Shown: piece after piece, positions 8,773 to 17,282 of the stretch
Layout of the letters: every line of letters starts with the position of its first letter
Position numbering within the stretch: position 1 is the first letter of the stretch
Assembly: GCF_003947415.1 (NCBI RefSeq)
Contig: NZ_QHKL01000004.1
Location: forward strand, 248,001 to 312,000
DNA: 64,000 bases
Reading direction: 5' to 3'
Source of the DNA: Amycolatopsis sp. WAC 01376
GTDB taxonomy: Bacteria > Actinomycetota > Actinomycetes > Mycobacteriales > Pseudonocardiaceae
Notes under the pieces: model-generated
Database searches by the model: none
Seen by the model: only the letters and a program-made list of their open reading frames with translations
What the model was told of the DNA's origin: nothing
Program-made: the position numbers and the translations under genes

Positions 8773-9961
8773 ACGGTTCTCGGATCCTACGGCTGACGAT
8801 GTCATCCATCGCTGTCGCTGCCTCGACCATCACCGGCCGGATCTGGTGCCGGTAGACCCGTTCGGTGACCGCTGTTCCGCTGTGCCCACACAGACGCGCG
8901 ATGTCCTCGATCGGCACCTTCGCGTCCGAGAGCAACGACACGAAGCTGTGCCGCATCTCCCGCGGTGTCCACTCCCCCGGCTCCAGCCCAGCGGCCTTGA
9001 CCACCCGCCGGAACATCCGCAGGACGTTGTGGCGGTCCAACTCCGTACCAACCTCGGACGCGAAGACGAGACCGCGATCAGTCCAGCGCTTGCCCTTTCC
9101 AGCGCGGTGCCTCATCTCGGCACGCACCCTCACGTTGGGCTGGCGGATGCGATGCAACCGAAGAGCGACGACGCACCGACGTGGCATCGCCAAGGTGCGA
9201 CGCGACTTCTTCGTCTTCGTGTCGCCTCCCGCCCGCACCGACCGCCACACGCTGATGGAACGAGGAACAGGAGGCGTCGCGGCGGCATTTCCATTGAGGT
9301 CGACGTGGTCCCACGTCAGCGCCCGCAGCTCTTCTGTTCTCGCGCCGATCAGCAGCGACAGCACGATATAGGCGTGTAGCGACGAGTCTTCGGCGGCTTT
9401 CAGCACCGCTTCCGCCTGCACCAAGGTCAGGGACTTCGACGGTCGGCCTTCCAGTCCCACCGGGATCTCGCACAGCATCACGACATTTCGCTTCACCTTG
9501 TCTCGTGCTTCTGCGCGCTTCACCGATCGATTCAGGATCGAATGCAGCAGGCGCACGGTCCGCGTGCTCACCTTGGTAGCAACGTCGGCGAGCCATTCGT
9601 CAACCTCCCCAGCCGACAATTCACGAAGCTTGCGCTTCCCCAGATTCGGGATGATGTGAAGGTTGGCAAGGTTCCGGTAGTTCTTGACTGTCTCAGGGTC
9701 TCGGCCTGACAGCCCATACGCCAGCCAGTTACTGACAGCCTCGCCGACCGTGTACGTCGCGGCACCGGTCGGCAAGCCGTCGTCCAGATCGCGGATCAGC
9801 TCCTTGAGTTTCTCCTTGGCGTCGGTCTTGTTCTTCGCGCTCGCGGTTTTTACGAGCCGCTTTCCCGCCGGGCTGTACCCAGTCGTGACTTCGACAATCC
9901 AGCGTTGGCGTTTCTCCGACCATCGAAGTCCACCGTCGCCACGGCTACGCCGCTTGGCCAT
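8771..9961 (-). CDS. int: Tyrosine recombinase integrase of the AICE
   Basis: The 396-residue protein catalyses site-specific recombination between attP and the tRNA-Pro attB. The N-terminal arm-binding region (1-65) is followed by a SAM-like core-binding domain (about 70-165) and the catalytic domain. Catalytic residues visible are R208 (GARTEELRAL), R337 of TPREMRHSF, H360 (LCGHSG) and the nucleophile Y370 (TERVYRHQ). The first position of the HxxR motif is Arg334 instead of His, a variant I recall from actinomycete integrases. The gene lies 118 bp inside attL, transcribed towards it. Its 5' end overlaps the excisionase gene by 17 bp. Confidence 0.95.
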   Translation of the reverse strand: MAKRRSRGDGGLRWSEKRQRWIVEVTTGYSPAGKRLVKTASAKNKTDAKEKLKELIRDLDDGLPTGAATYTVGEAVSNWLAYGLSGRDPETVKNYRNLANLHIIPNLGKRKLRELSAGEVDEWLADVATKVSTRTVRLLHSILNRSVKRAEARDKVKRNVVMLCEIPVGLEGRPSKSLTLVQAEAVLKAAEDSSLHAYIVLSLLIGARTEELRALTWDHVDLNGNAAATPPVPRSISVWRSVRAGGDTKTKKSRRTLAMPRRCVVALRLHRIRQPNVRVRAEMRHRAGKGKRWTDRGLVFASEVGTELDRHNVLRMFRRVVKAAGLEPGEWTPREMRHSFVSLLSDAKVPIEDIARLCGHSGTAVTERVYRHQIRPVMVEAATAMDDIVSRRIREP

Positions 9962-10202
9962 GCATTACCTCCGCTTCTTTTTCGAGGAGCGCCACGTATT
10001 CACGAATGGCGGAAACAGGGATGAGCCGTGCTCGACCCTGCTTGACCGACCGCAACCGCTTAGCGCGGATCTGCTCGTAGATGGCGGACCGGCCCATGGC
10101 AAGCAGGTGCATTGCCTCGGGGATCTTGTAAAGCTGCTTCGCGGGATCGAGCTCGCCTAAGACGGTGAGCGGCGTCTGGGCGTTGCGGCTGACGGTGTCC
10201 AT
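9945..10202 (-). CDS. xis: Excisionase / AlpA-like helix-turn-helix protein
   Basis: This 85-residue basic protein has a MerR-like winged-helix motif: YKIPEAMHLLAMGRSAIYEQI followed by the wing RLRSVKQGRARLIPVSAI. That is the excisionase (Xis) domain found upstream of int in AICEs. It would bend DNA at the att arms to favour excision. ATG 10202 is preceded by AGAGG at 7-nt spacing. Its 3' end overlaps the integrase start, so the two are coupled. It could also regulate int transcription. Confidence 0.9.
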   Translation of the reverse strand: MDTVSRNAQTPLTVLGELDPAKQLYKIPEAMHLLAMGRSAIYEQIRAKRLRSVKQGRARLIPVSAIREYVALLEKEAEVMHGQAA

Positions 10203-10298
10203 ATGAGGACCTCTCTGGTGAGTGCTGGAAGCCTTCGACGACGTGTACGCGAGGGGCTACCGGCTACGGTGACGCTGGGTGTGTGCGCCCCGGAGGGG

Positions 10299-10635
10299 CC
10301 CCGCCAATTACGCTAAATACGCTAAATGCCGGTAGAGACACTGTTTCCGCTGGTCAGTGGCGGCGCGGGTGATCTTGGGGGCTGTCCCGCAGAATTCCGC
10401 TAAATTCCCGCACAAATGCCTCGCGGCCCGGAGGGTCGTGCCCACTGCTGGTCGGTGGTGACTGTGCGTGGCGATGGGTGGGTGTGCCGACGGAGCCCGT
10501 GGTGAGGGGTCTGGGTATTTGTGCGGGATTTGTGCGGGATTCTGCGGGATCCGGTGCCCGGGCGCCTGTAGGCGGTCTGACCTGGGCAAACGTGCCCGGT
10601 CGGGGATTTCTGCGTATTTAGCGTAATTAGCGGGG
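10299..10635. other. Large dyad-symmetric, iteron-rich intergenic region (candidate replication origin)
   Basis: Non-coding region between xis and the DUF3987 gene. Outer arms of 24 bp (10299-10322 and 10612-10635) are inverted repeats with one mismatch. Inside the left arm, ACGCTAAAT is repeated in tandem (10310-10318, 10319-10327) with a variant at 10397-10405; inverted 9-bp copies are at 10616-10633. Inner motifs are also mirrored: TTTGTGCGGGAT at 10518-10529 and 10529-10540, a TTCTGCGGGAT variant at 10540-10550, and inverted forms at 10385-10394 and 10405-10416. Such paired iterons beside a replication-type gene suggest an origin. A complex operator is the alternative. Confidence 0.6.
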
Positions 10636-10661
10636 CTTCCGGCGGGCCGGGGTCGGCTCCG

Positions 10662-12191
10662 TCAGGTGGTGGTGTTGCGGTACATCGGGTGGGTCCAGAA
10701 GGTCGGGCTGGGTTTGCGGCCTCGTGTCCCCGGCGGGCGTTCGGGTGGCGAGTCCAGAGCGATGTGGCCGAGTTCGTCGAGGATCTCCAGGCCGACGTCG
10801 ACGTCGTTGGCTCGGGTGATCAGGCCGCCTCGGACGCCGTCGTAGATCTGCTTTTTGGTGAAGCTGTCGGGGCGGGTGGCGGTGATCCAGGCGAGGAGTT
10901 TGGCGGCGGTCTCGAGGTTGGTGTCGCGTCCCATCTGTTCGAAGGTGTGCAGGGCGTGGCTGGCGAAGTAGCGGCCGAGCACCCATGCGTTGGCGACGAT
11001 GTCGGCGGTGATGTGGGTTGTCCACGGGTTGTGCGGGTGTTCGGCGATGTGCAGGAGGGCGGCGATCCGCGCGGTCTGGCCGTGCAGCTTGCCTGCCCAG
11101 TCGGCCATGTGCCGCCAGACTCCACCGGCGGGGTCGAGCTTGGGTTCGATCTCGTCCTGGATCTCTGCCATGAGGTCGTCGGCGGCCGGGGTGAACACGA
11201 GTTCGGCGGGGGTGTCGAAGCCGTGCAGGGTGTGGGCGATGGCGTGGAGCTGGGTGTTGTACTCCTTGGTGATCGCGTCGGGGATGGGGTCGGGCCGGGC
11301 ACGGCGGTGCCCGGACAGCGGGATGGGCCGGGCGTAGAGGATGCGGGCGAGGAACCCGTTGCCGCGCAGCTTCTCCGGGAGTTCGTCGATGACGGTCGGC
11401 TGGATGGTCAGCCCCAGCGTCAGGGCCGGGGTGGGGACGTGTTCGTGACGGTCCCCGCGGTCCACTCGGAGCTGGGTTCCGGTGTAGCCCTTGAGGAACA
11501 CCTCGGCGTTGGGTGCGCCGGAGTAGCGGCCTGCGACGTTCTCGAAGATGGTGCCCTCGTCCGAGAGGACCGCGAGCCGCCCGCCCTGCTGGGCCAGGAT
11601 CGTGGCGACCTGCTGGACGGTGGCGTCGTCGGCGACCAGCCGGGGTTCGACCGGCACGGTGATCTCCTCGGCCGACAGCGCGGCCTCGACCGCGTCGGCG
11701 AGTGCCCGGCCGCGGGCGTCGTCGTCGGTGGTGGCGTCGCCGACGGCGTTGGCGGCGGCCTTCTGGGCTTTCTCGGCCACTCCTTCGGCGGCGTGCAGCG
11801 ACACCCGCGCCGTCTGGATGGCTTCCTTGGACTCCTGCTGTAGCTGGGCTTCCAGGTCGTAGATCGGCGCGATCATCGCCTTGAACACCGGGGACTTGCG
11901 GGCACTCGGTTCCATGACAACGACGGTGTAGAGGTTGACCGGCTCGGCCCACCCGCGCCGTACCGTGACCTCAGCACGCCCGCCGGCCGCGGTGGACAGT
12001 GCCGCGAGCGCGAGGCACCCGGGCAGGTCCGTGGGCGTTTGGATGGCTTCGGCGACCGCTTCGACTTGGTCGGCGAGCCACGGCGGGAGTGCCGAGACGG
12101 GGAACGCGGGAAGGGTGGCGGACGTGGTGAGCGGCAACGGTGCCTCCCACGTGGTCGGCACGGCGTGCAGCGCGCGGGCGGGCTGAGCCAT
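10662..12191 (-). CDS. DUF3987-family ATPase, probable AICE replication protein
   Basis: The 509-residue protein fits DUF3987 (YfjI-like) proteins, P-loop enzymes linked to primase/helicase functions on actinomycete integrative elements. The N-terminal segment LPGCLALAALSTAAGGRAEV is typical. A degenerate Walker A (MEPSARKSPVF) lies near residues 93-103 and a Walker B-like VLSDEGTIF near 208-216. No separate primase-polymerase domain is seen. Its 3' end abuts the dyad-symmetric origin-like region, so a role in element replication is the best inference. ATG 12191 follows GGAG with 8-nt spacing. The alternative is a helicase-like accessory of transfer. Confidence 0.75.
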   Translation of the reverse strand: MAQPARALHAVPTTWEAPLPLTTSATLPAFPVSALPPWLADQVEAVAEAIQTPTDLPGCLALAALSTAAGGRAEVTVRRGWAEPVNLYTVVVMEPSARKSPVFKAMIAPIYDLEAQLQQESKEAIQTARVSLHAAEGVAEKAQKAAANAVGDATTDDDARGRALADAVEAALSAEEITVPVEPRLVADDATVQQVATILAQQGGRLAVLSDEGTIFENVAGRYSGAPNAEVFLKGYTGTQLRVDRGDRHEHVPTPALTLGLTIQPTVIDELPEKLRGNGFLARILYARPIPLSGHRRARPDPIPDAITKEYNTQLHAIAHTLHGFDTPAELVFTPAADDLMAEIQDEIEPKLDPAGGVWRHMADWAGKLHGQTARIAALLHIAEHPHNPWTTHITADIVANAWVLGRYFASHALHTFEQMGRDTNLETAAKLLAWITATRPDSFTKKQIYDGVRGGLITRANDVDVGLEILDELGHIALDSPPERPPGTRGRKPSPTFWTHPMYRNTTT

Positions 12192-12284
12192 CGGGGGTTC
12201 TCCGTTCGAGCGGTGGTACAGGACGAGCGGTGGTGCCGCCAGGTCAGGTAGCGGGGCGCCATGTCCGGAACCGAACAGGTTCGG

Positions 12285-12878
12285 TCATTCCTGGGCGCGA
12301 CGTTTCTGTTCGGCCCGGATTTGGTCGTAGATCGAGGACGGTGTGCCGTGGTGGACGCGTGCCGCTTCGAGGTCCTTGTCGGTGGCGTTGGCGAGGCCCG
12401 CCGCTTGGACGCGTCGGAGCGCGGCGGGGTCCTGCACCGGTTGGATGGCGATGATGTGCTGTTGCTCGCCGCCGACGGTGACCGCGGCGGCGTGGGCGTC
12501 GTCGGTCAGGGCTTTGCGGTTGGATTCCGGGGCGAGGTGGATGTTGGGGTTGTCGCGCGCCATGTCCCGCAAGGCCTGGGTGACTTCGGTCTGGTCGACG
12601 TCGGCGAGGGCGTTGCGGATGTCGACGATTCCGGCCCAGCCGTTGCCGTTCGCGGTCAGTGTGGCCACGGCCGCACGGATGCGGTCCTCGATCGACGGCT
12701 CCGGGGCGGCGGCCGGGTCCGGCTGGGGCTGCGTGTCCTCCGGACCGTCCGGCTCGGGCCGAGGCTGCTCGGTTGCGGGCACGGCCGGTTCCACCCGCGC
12801 CGGACCGCTTCCGGTGCTGCCGCTGCTGGTGGCGGGCGGCCGGTTTCCCTTGCCGAGAGAGGATCCTCGTCCGCCCAT
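12285..12878 (-). CDS. Hypothetical protein with Pro-rich N-terminus and helical DNA-binding-like domain
   Basis: The 197-residue protein starts at ATG 12878, overlapping the upstream stop as TGATG. Residues 1-65 are low-complexity and Pro/Glu rich. Residues 66-125 (IEDRIRAAVATLTANGNGW; ALADVDQTEVTQALRDMAR; NIHLAPESN) look like a winged-helix fold. The C-terminal part is charged and helical (DLEAARVHHG; SIYDQIRAEQKRRAQ). I do not recognise a named family. The position next to the DUF3987 gene suggests an accessory role in replication. Confidence 0.7.
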   Translation of the reverse strand: MGGRGSSLGKGNRPPATSSGSTGSGPARVEPAVPATEQPRPEPDGPEDTQPQPDPAAAPEPSIEDRIRAAVATLTANGNGWAGIVDIRNALADVDQTEVTQALRDMARDNPNIHLAPESNRKALTDDAHAAAVTVGGEQQHIIAIQPVQDPAALRRVQAAGLANATDKDLEAARVHHGTPSSIYDQIRAEQKRRAQE

Positions 12879-13597
12879 CACCGGTCACCGTCCCAGCGCG
12901 ACGGGTAGCACCGGATCGGTGTGCCGCCTCGGACCTGCTCGGTTGGTGGCTTGCCGTGGACCAGCACTACGGCGGGTTCCAGGCGGAGCAGCATTTCGGC
13001 GTACCCGGCGGCGAAGAGGCTGTGGGCCACGGGGTCGCGCCACACTCCGACGGTGGACACCGCGACCACCGACCGGGGCGGGATCCCGGCGAAGGCGAAG
13101 TCGTAGGAGTCCGCTGTGGACCAGCTGACGGTGGGGACGACGGTGACGCCGTGGTGCAGCAGCCACGCCCCGCACCACCGCGACCGGTAGACCTGCCACA
13201 GCTGCATCGCCAGCGGCATGTCCCGGTACAGGCTGAAATCCGGGGTCAGCGCCGCACCCACCGCCGCGCACCGGGACAGGCCGCGTTCCGGTTTGGACCA
13301 GACGACCTCGAACCGGTAGTCGTCGAGGAAGAAGTGCACCGCCGCACCCGGCCCGGCGGTCGCGGCGGCGCGCCGGTCGGTGTAGGCCACCAACCGGGCA
13401 GGTTCGAACGTGGCGCGTGGCAGGGCGGGGATGCCCCACAGGTTGTCCGTGGGCCACAGGGCACGGCAGTTGAGCTTGTCCCAGTTGCCGGGCATCGTCG
13501 CCCACCGGTGGCTGGTGCGGGTCCCGCCGCCGAGTTCCGGCGGGGGCGCGTCCGCGAGGTCGTCGGGGCGGTCGAAGTCGTGGGTGGTGATGGTCAT
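12878..13597 (-). CDS. DUF4417 domain-containing protein
   Basis: The 239-residue protein matches the DUF4417 pattern: RALWPTDNLWGIPALP, HFFLDDYRFEVVW, the TPDFSLYRDMPLAMQLWQVY core, SRWCGAWL, then VVPTVSWST and FAGIPPRSVVAVSTVG. DUF4417 proteins are common on phages and integrative elements; their biochemical role is not established. ATG 13597 overlaps the upstream stop by 4 bp (ATGA), and its own stop overlaps the next start (TGATG). It therefore sits in a tightly coupled run of at least three cistrons. Confidence 0.85.
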   Translation of the reverse strand: MTITTHDFDRPDDLADAPPPELGGGTRTSHRWATMPGNWDKLNCRALWPTDNLWGIPALPRATFEPARLVAYTDRRAAATAGPGAAVHFFLDDYRFEVVWSKPERGLSRCAAVGAALTPDFSLYRDMPLAMQLWQVYRSRWCGAWLLHHGVTVVPTVSWSTADSYDFAFAGIPPRSVVAVSTVGVWRDPVAHSLFAAGYAEMLLRLEPAVVLVHGKPPTEQVRGGTPIRCYPSRWDGDR

Positions 13598-14220
13598 CGA
13601 GTTGCCTCCCGCTCGTGTCTGTAGGCCGTGACGCGGCCGGTGAGCCAGTTGTGGACGACGAACCTGTGCTGCCCGAAGGCGTCGGCGATCGCGGCGTGCA
13701 CGGGCAGGTCGTCGGGGTCGGCGAACGTGCAGACCCCGGCCTCTCGGTAGACCTGCACCTCGCCGTCGGGTTGCGGGCGCGCGGAGATCAGCACGGCGGG
13801 ATGACCGACCCAGACCCCGCGGTGGCGGTCGTGCTCCGTCCTGAACTCCGTGTAGGTGTACTGCCGGTTACCCGGGGCATAGCCCTTCCGCAGGCCCATC
13901 GCGACCAGCGCGCCCACGGGCGCCAGCTGGCCGTCGTTGCGCCACGGGCCGTTGCGGACGAAGTCGAACGCCGCGACCTCGCAGTCGTTCTGGTCCGGGA
14001 CGCCGTGGGTGACGCTGGGATCGCGGACCAGCACCATCCCGCCCGCGACCCGGCCCGTGGTGTGTACGTATCCGGTCAGCGGCACCCCGGTGCGGCCAAC
14101 CGTCGCGGCGAGCGCGCCCGCGATCTCGTCCACCGCGACGTAGGGCGCCGTCGAGAGAAGCTGTTTCGTCCAGACACCGTCGGCGAACGCCGCCGGGTGA
14201 TAGGGGCCAAGAGTGCTCAT
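13594..14220 (-). CDS. Hypothetical AICE protein
   Basis: This 208-residue cytosolic protein has no membrane or signal segment and no motif I can name. Conserved-looking parts are the central GYVHTTGRVAGGMVLVRDPS and the C-terminal VVHNWLTGRVTAY. It is the first gene of the coupled run leading through DUF4417, following the methyltransferase gene by 45 bp. Its coding bias agrees with its neighbours. Confidence 0.75.
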   Translation of the reverse strand: MSTLGPYHPAAFADGVWTKQLLSTAPYVAVDEIAGALAATVGRTGVPLTGYVHTTGRVAGGMVLVRDPSVTHGVPDQNDCEVAAFDFVRNGPWRNDGQLAPVGALVAMGLRKGYAPGNRQYTYTEFRTEHDRHRGVWVGHPAVLISARPQPDGEVQVYREAGVCTFADPDDLPVHAAIADAFGQHRFVVHNWLTGRVTAYRHEREATR

Positions 14221-14265
14221 CGAGCAAGGTCCTTTCAGGATTGGGGAACGGTGGTTGCGCCGCGT

Positions 14266-15855
14266 TCAGGCGGCGGGGTCGAGCGGTTCGCCGGAGAAGG
14301 TCTCGATCACGGCCGAGGCGACCACCTCGGACATGGCCGGCGGGAAGGCGTTGCCGTAGCCGCGCACGACCTTGCGTTTGGACTTCGCGACATGTGGCGG
14401 GATCTTGAAGCCGGGCGGGAACCCCATCCCGGCGCCGATCTCGTGCGGTTCGAGCATCCGGAATGTGCACTGCTCGACCGGCGGGGTGCCGCCGATGAGG
14501 GCGTAGCGGTCGCGGGTGGTGAGTGTCCCGATCGGACGGTCGGTCAACTGAGTGCCGCCGTTGCCGTAGTAGGACATCAGGAACTCGACCTGCTCGGCTT
14601 GGGTCGGCGGGCCGACCAGGCCGTGGTGGTTGCCCTCGGCCGACACGGTCGGAATCGGCCCGTCCACCGGGTAGGCGGCGGTGGCGGAGCCACCGTTGCG
14701 CTGGATGGAGATGAACGGCGGTACCACCACCGCGGTCTCCCGGCGGCAGGTCTGCGTCCGCATCGGATCCGCCACGGTGGTGGCGGTGCCGACCCCGGCC
14801 CGCGCGGCGCACGACACGAGCAGGGGCGGGCACACGAGTGCGTCGTTGTCCCGCGTGGTCCTGGTCGGCAACGGCACATCGACACTGGTGGCCTCAGTGC
14901 GCCAGGTGCCTCCGGCCGGGGTGAGCAGGGCGCCGACGTGGCGGGCGAGCCCGGCCTCGATCCGGGCCATCGTGGTGGGCTCGAGCGGGTCCTTGCCGTG
15001 GGCGCCGCGCTCGCCGATCCTCGGCCCGGGATCGAGCGACCAGTCGATGATGGACGAGGCGGGCAGCACGCCGGGTTCCACGATCTGGTGGCGGCACGAG
15101 CGGTGCGGGCAGCGGTAGACATACTGGCCGTGCTTGATCCCGTAGACGCCCATTTTGGTGCGCGGGTTCTTGAACACCTGCACCGCGGCCACCATCTCGT
15201 CACAGGCGCTGCAATACGCCTTGGGACGCAGCCACTTGTCCCAGTCCGGATCCCGGCCGAGCATCTCGTGCCAGTAGGCCAGGACGAACCGGTTGCGGGA
15301 CTGCGCGACCTTGCCGAGCGTGGGGCCGGTGACGTGCATGGCGTTGAGCGCGATCATGCGGGTGCGGTAGCCCTCGGCCACGATCTCGCCGCGCCAGCGG
15401 TTGAACTGGTCCCACTTCACGACCTGCACCACGTTCTCCACCAGGCCGCCAAGCACGGGCTTGCCGCGCCGGTTCATCGCTTGCAGGTAGCGCGGGATCT
15501 CCTCCATCAGCGCCCGCGCCCGCGCGGTGTCCGGATTCAGCGCCTTCGGCCCGCGCACCGGATCGAACAACACACCCTGCGTCGACTGGTCGAAGTCCCG
15601 CTTCACCCCGCGCGCGTCTGTCCACGGAGGACACGACGGCGTGGAGGCGAAGAAGTCCACACGTGGGAACTTCCCGATGTCCTCCTTCGCGATGTCCCCC
15701 TTGTAGTGGTCCATCTCCGGGTGGTTCAGCTCATGCGTGGCGATCGCGTCCGCGTTGTGGTTCGCCGGCAGCACACCCCGGGTGCCGGGCACCCGCAGCA
15801 CACCGATGGTGTCCCCGCCGAACCCGGCGAACTCGTGGTAGGTGGTCCAGGTCAT
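14266..15855 (-). CDS. DNA (cytosine-5) methyltransferase
   Basis: This 529-residue protein transfers methyl groups from S-adenosylmethionine to cytosine in DNA. Motif I is near EFAGFGGDT (8-16). The nucleophile loop reads STPSCPPW with Cys75, a variant of the usual PCQ. Motif VI ENV is at 140-142, motif VIII is QSRNR, and the C-terminal motifs include GMGFPPGF and YGNAFPP. The start is ATG 15855, with AAGGAGG just upstream; longer in-frame starts lack a Shine-Dalgarno. No restriction endonuclease is adjacent, so an anti-restriction or regulatory role during transfer is inferred. It overlaps the kinase gene stop by 4 bp. Confidence 0.92.
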   Translation of the reverse strand: MTWTTYHEFAGFGGDTIGVLRVPGTRGVLPANHNADAIATHELNHPEMDHYKGDIAKEDIGKFPRVDFFASTPSCPPWTDARGVKRDFDQSTQGVLFDPVRGPKALNPDTARARALMEEIPRYLQAMNRRGKPVLGGLVENVVQVVKWDQFNRWRGEIVAEGYRTRMIALNAMHVTGPTLGKVAQSRNRFVLAYWHEMLGRDPDWDKWLRPKAYCSACDEMVAAVQVFKNPRTKMGVYGIKHGQYVYRCPHRSCRHQIVEPGVLPASSIIDWSLDPGPRIGERGAHGKDPLEPTTMARIEAGLARHVGALLTPAGGTWRTEATSVDVPLPTRTTRDNDALVCPPLLVSCAARAGVGTATTVADPMRTQTCRRETAVVVPPFISIQRNGGSATAAYPVDGPIPTVSAEGNHHGLVGPPTQAEQVEFLMSYYGNGGTQLTDRPIGTLTTRDRYALIGGTPPVEQCTFRMLEPHEIGAGMGFPPGFKIPPHVAKSKRKVVRGYGNAFPPAMSEVVASAVIETFSGEPLDPAA

Positions 15856-16394
15856 CGTGCCTCCTTGGATCGGCGGTGCGTGTGGGGACGGAGGTAGGGC
15901 GGCAAGGTCAGGTAATGCAGCTCGGTCCAGCCCTCGGTGTGCAGGCGCGGGAGCGCGGCGGTGATGTCGTGGTGCATCCGCCACACCACCGGGTCCGCGA
16001 CCCGGCGGGCGGTTCCGCAAGCGGGGCAACGCCGTCCGTCGCGGCGGCCGTTCTGCGCGAGCACGCGCAACAGCGGCGGCAGGATCACCAGCCCCACCGT
16101 GTGGGCGCGGTAGTCGGCCGCGATGGCGAGCAGCTCGGCGCGGAATCGGGGCAGGAAGCTCGTGACGTCCCAGACGACCGTGCCCCCGCCGGCCAGCACC
16201 GCGCGGGTGGTGGCGTGCTCGGCGGCGACGGCGGCGGCGTTGACGGCCGGGTTTCCCGAGCAGCCACAGGGCGAGAGCGCCGCGCGGGTCTCATCCAGCG
16301 ACACCACCACCGCCCCGGGCGGCGCGTGCCGTCGGCGCCACCTGGTTTTCCCGGCCCCGCACGGGCCGATCGTGACGATCAGAGTTGGACTCAC
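15852..16394 (-). CDS. P-loop kinase (AAA_33 / polynucleotide-kinase-like)
   Basis: The 180-residue protein opens with a strong Walker A, GPCGAGKT (10-17). It continues with VVSLDETRAALSPCG and HATTRAVLAGGGTVVWDVTSF, the layout of AAA_33 zeta-toxin/T4 kinase-like enzymes. Two Cys pairs near CPACG suggest a small zinc site. GTG 16394 is chosen because GGGGAGG lies just upstream and it overlaps the previous stop by 4 bp; the longer in-frame extension is arginine-rich shadow sequence. It is coupled to the methyltransferase. The substrate, nucleic acid or small molecule, is not known. Confidence 0.8.
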   Translation of the reverse strand: MSPTLIVTIGPCGAGKTRWRRRHAPPGAVVVSLDETRAALSPCGCSGNPAVNAAAVAAEHATTRAVLAGGGTVVWDVTSFLPRFRAELLAIAADYRAHTVGLVILPPLLRVLAQNGRRDGRRCPACGTARRVADPVVWRMHHDITAALPRLHTEGWTELHYLTLPPYLRPHTHRRSKEAR

Positions 16395-16906
16395 GCGACC
16401 TCCCCGGGGCCGTCGCCCTCCTCGCCACCGGCGGTGTCGGCGGGCTCGTAGTCGCGGGCGTCCCACGGGTCGGGGTCGCCGGTGACGGTCAGCAGCTCGC
16501 CGGTGTCCCGGTTGCCCGCGACGTCGCCCGGGGCGAGCCCGGGCAGCCGTGATCGCTGGGTGCCACGGTCGATGGCTTCGATCCAGCACACCGCCACGGC
16601 GGCGACCTGGACCAGCTCGGCGCGCAGCGCGGCGGGGTCAGCCGTGGCGAGGGCTTCGAAGGTCTCTTCGGTGAGGATGTCGGCGAAGGTCGGTGCGTCG
16701 TGGCGGGCGGCCAGATCGGTGCGCCAGCGGGCGAAGTCGGCGGCCTCGGCCACCGTCACGCAGAACCGGACCTGGTTCGCCTCGTCCGGGCCGGTGCCGT
16801 CGGCGTGGTCCTGACGGCCCCATTTGGCGTCCTGGCGGCCGCGTTCCTCGGCCACCTCGATCAGCACGGGAAACGTGGCCGGGTCGGCCACGGGGTTGGT
16901 GGTCAT
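16391..16906 (-). CDS. MazG-like / nucleotide-metabolism-type hypothetical protein
   Basis: This 171-residue protein starts AEERGRQDAKWGRQDH and has a central helix VQVAAVAVCWIEAIDR. Both patterns occur in phage and element proteins related to MazG-type nucleoside triphosphate pyrophosphohydrolases. The C-terminal 45 residues are acidic and disordered-looking. It overlaps the kinase start by 4 bp, suggesting joint production. Assignment is by pattern only, and catalytic EEXX residues are not clear. Confidence 0.6.
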   Translation of the reverse strand: MTTNPVADPATFPVLIEVAEERGRQDAKWGRQDHADGTGPDEANQVRFCVTVAEAADFARWRTDLAARHDAPTFADILTEETFEALATADPAALRAELVQVAAVAVCWIEAIDRGTQRSRLPGLAPGDVAGNRDTGELLTVTGDPDPWDARDYEPADTAGGEEGDGPGEVA

Positions 16907-16945
16907 GGCAACAACTCCCTTTCACGGGAAGGCGGCGCGAACAGA

Positions 16946-16981
16946 GCAGGGCCGGACACCTGGTGTGGTGTCCGGCCCTGC
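16946..16981 (-). terminator. Perfect 14-bp hairpin between element genes
   Basis: GCAGGGCCGGACAC (16946-16959) pairs with 16968-16981 around an 8-nt loop. It lies 18 bp past the stop of the 92-residue gene and before the MazG-like gene, so it may attenuate the long minus-strand transcript. No U-tract follows. Confidence 0.6.
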
Positions 16982-16998
16982 CCGTCTGTCCGAAGTGG

Positions 16999-17277
16999 TC
17001 AGGCGGCGTTCCCCGCGACCGAGGCGTAGAGGGTCTGGCAGGCCTCGCAGTCGCACAGCTGGCCCATCCCGGTGCCGCGTGTGCCCGGCGAGATGACGGC
17101 CGGTTCTTCGACGGTGGGCCCGGTCGGCGTGCCGTCGGACCGCCAGGTCGGGATGACCTCCGGCGGCCCCGCGTTGACCGTCTGGCACGGGCACCCCTCG
17201 GTGGTGCAGACGTTCGTGACCGAGCTGTGGAAGAAGTCCAGGTGCCCGCAGGCACAGCGGTGCACGATGGCGGCCAT
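16999..17277 (-). CDS. Small cysteine-rich (zinc-binding-like) protein
   Basis: The 92-residue protein has Cys clusters CACGH, CTTEGCPC and CDCEACQTLY, likely two small zinc sites. ATG 17277 is chosen because GGAGG lies at 10-nt spacing; an in-frame GTG at 17286 overlaps the upstream stop but sits too close to the same Shine-Dalgarno. Similar small proteins are frequent on actinomycete elements, with no known role. Confidence 0.65.
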   Translation of the reverse strand: MAAIVHRCACGHLDFFHSSVTNVCTTEGCPCQTVNAGPPEVIPTWRSDGTPTGPTVEEPAVISPGTRGTGMGQLCDCEACQTLYASVAGNAA

Positions 17278-17282
17278 CAGCG

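Noticed and set aside
13615..15897. A 760-codon plus-strand frame over the methyltransferase
   Set aside because: Shadow of the methyltransferase and neighbouring genes; no motifs.
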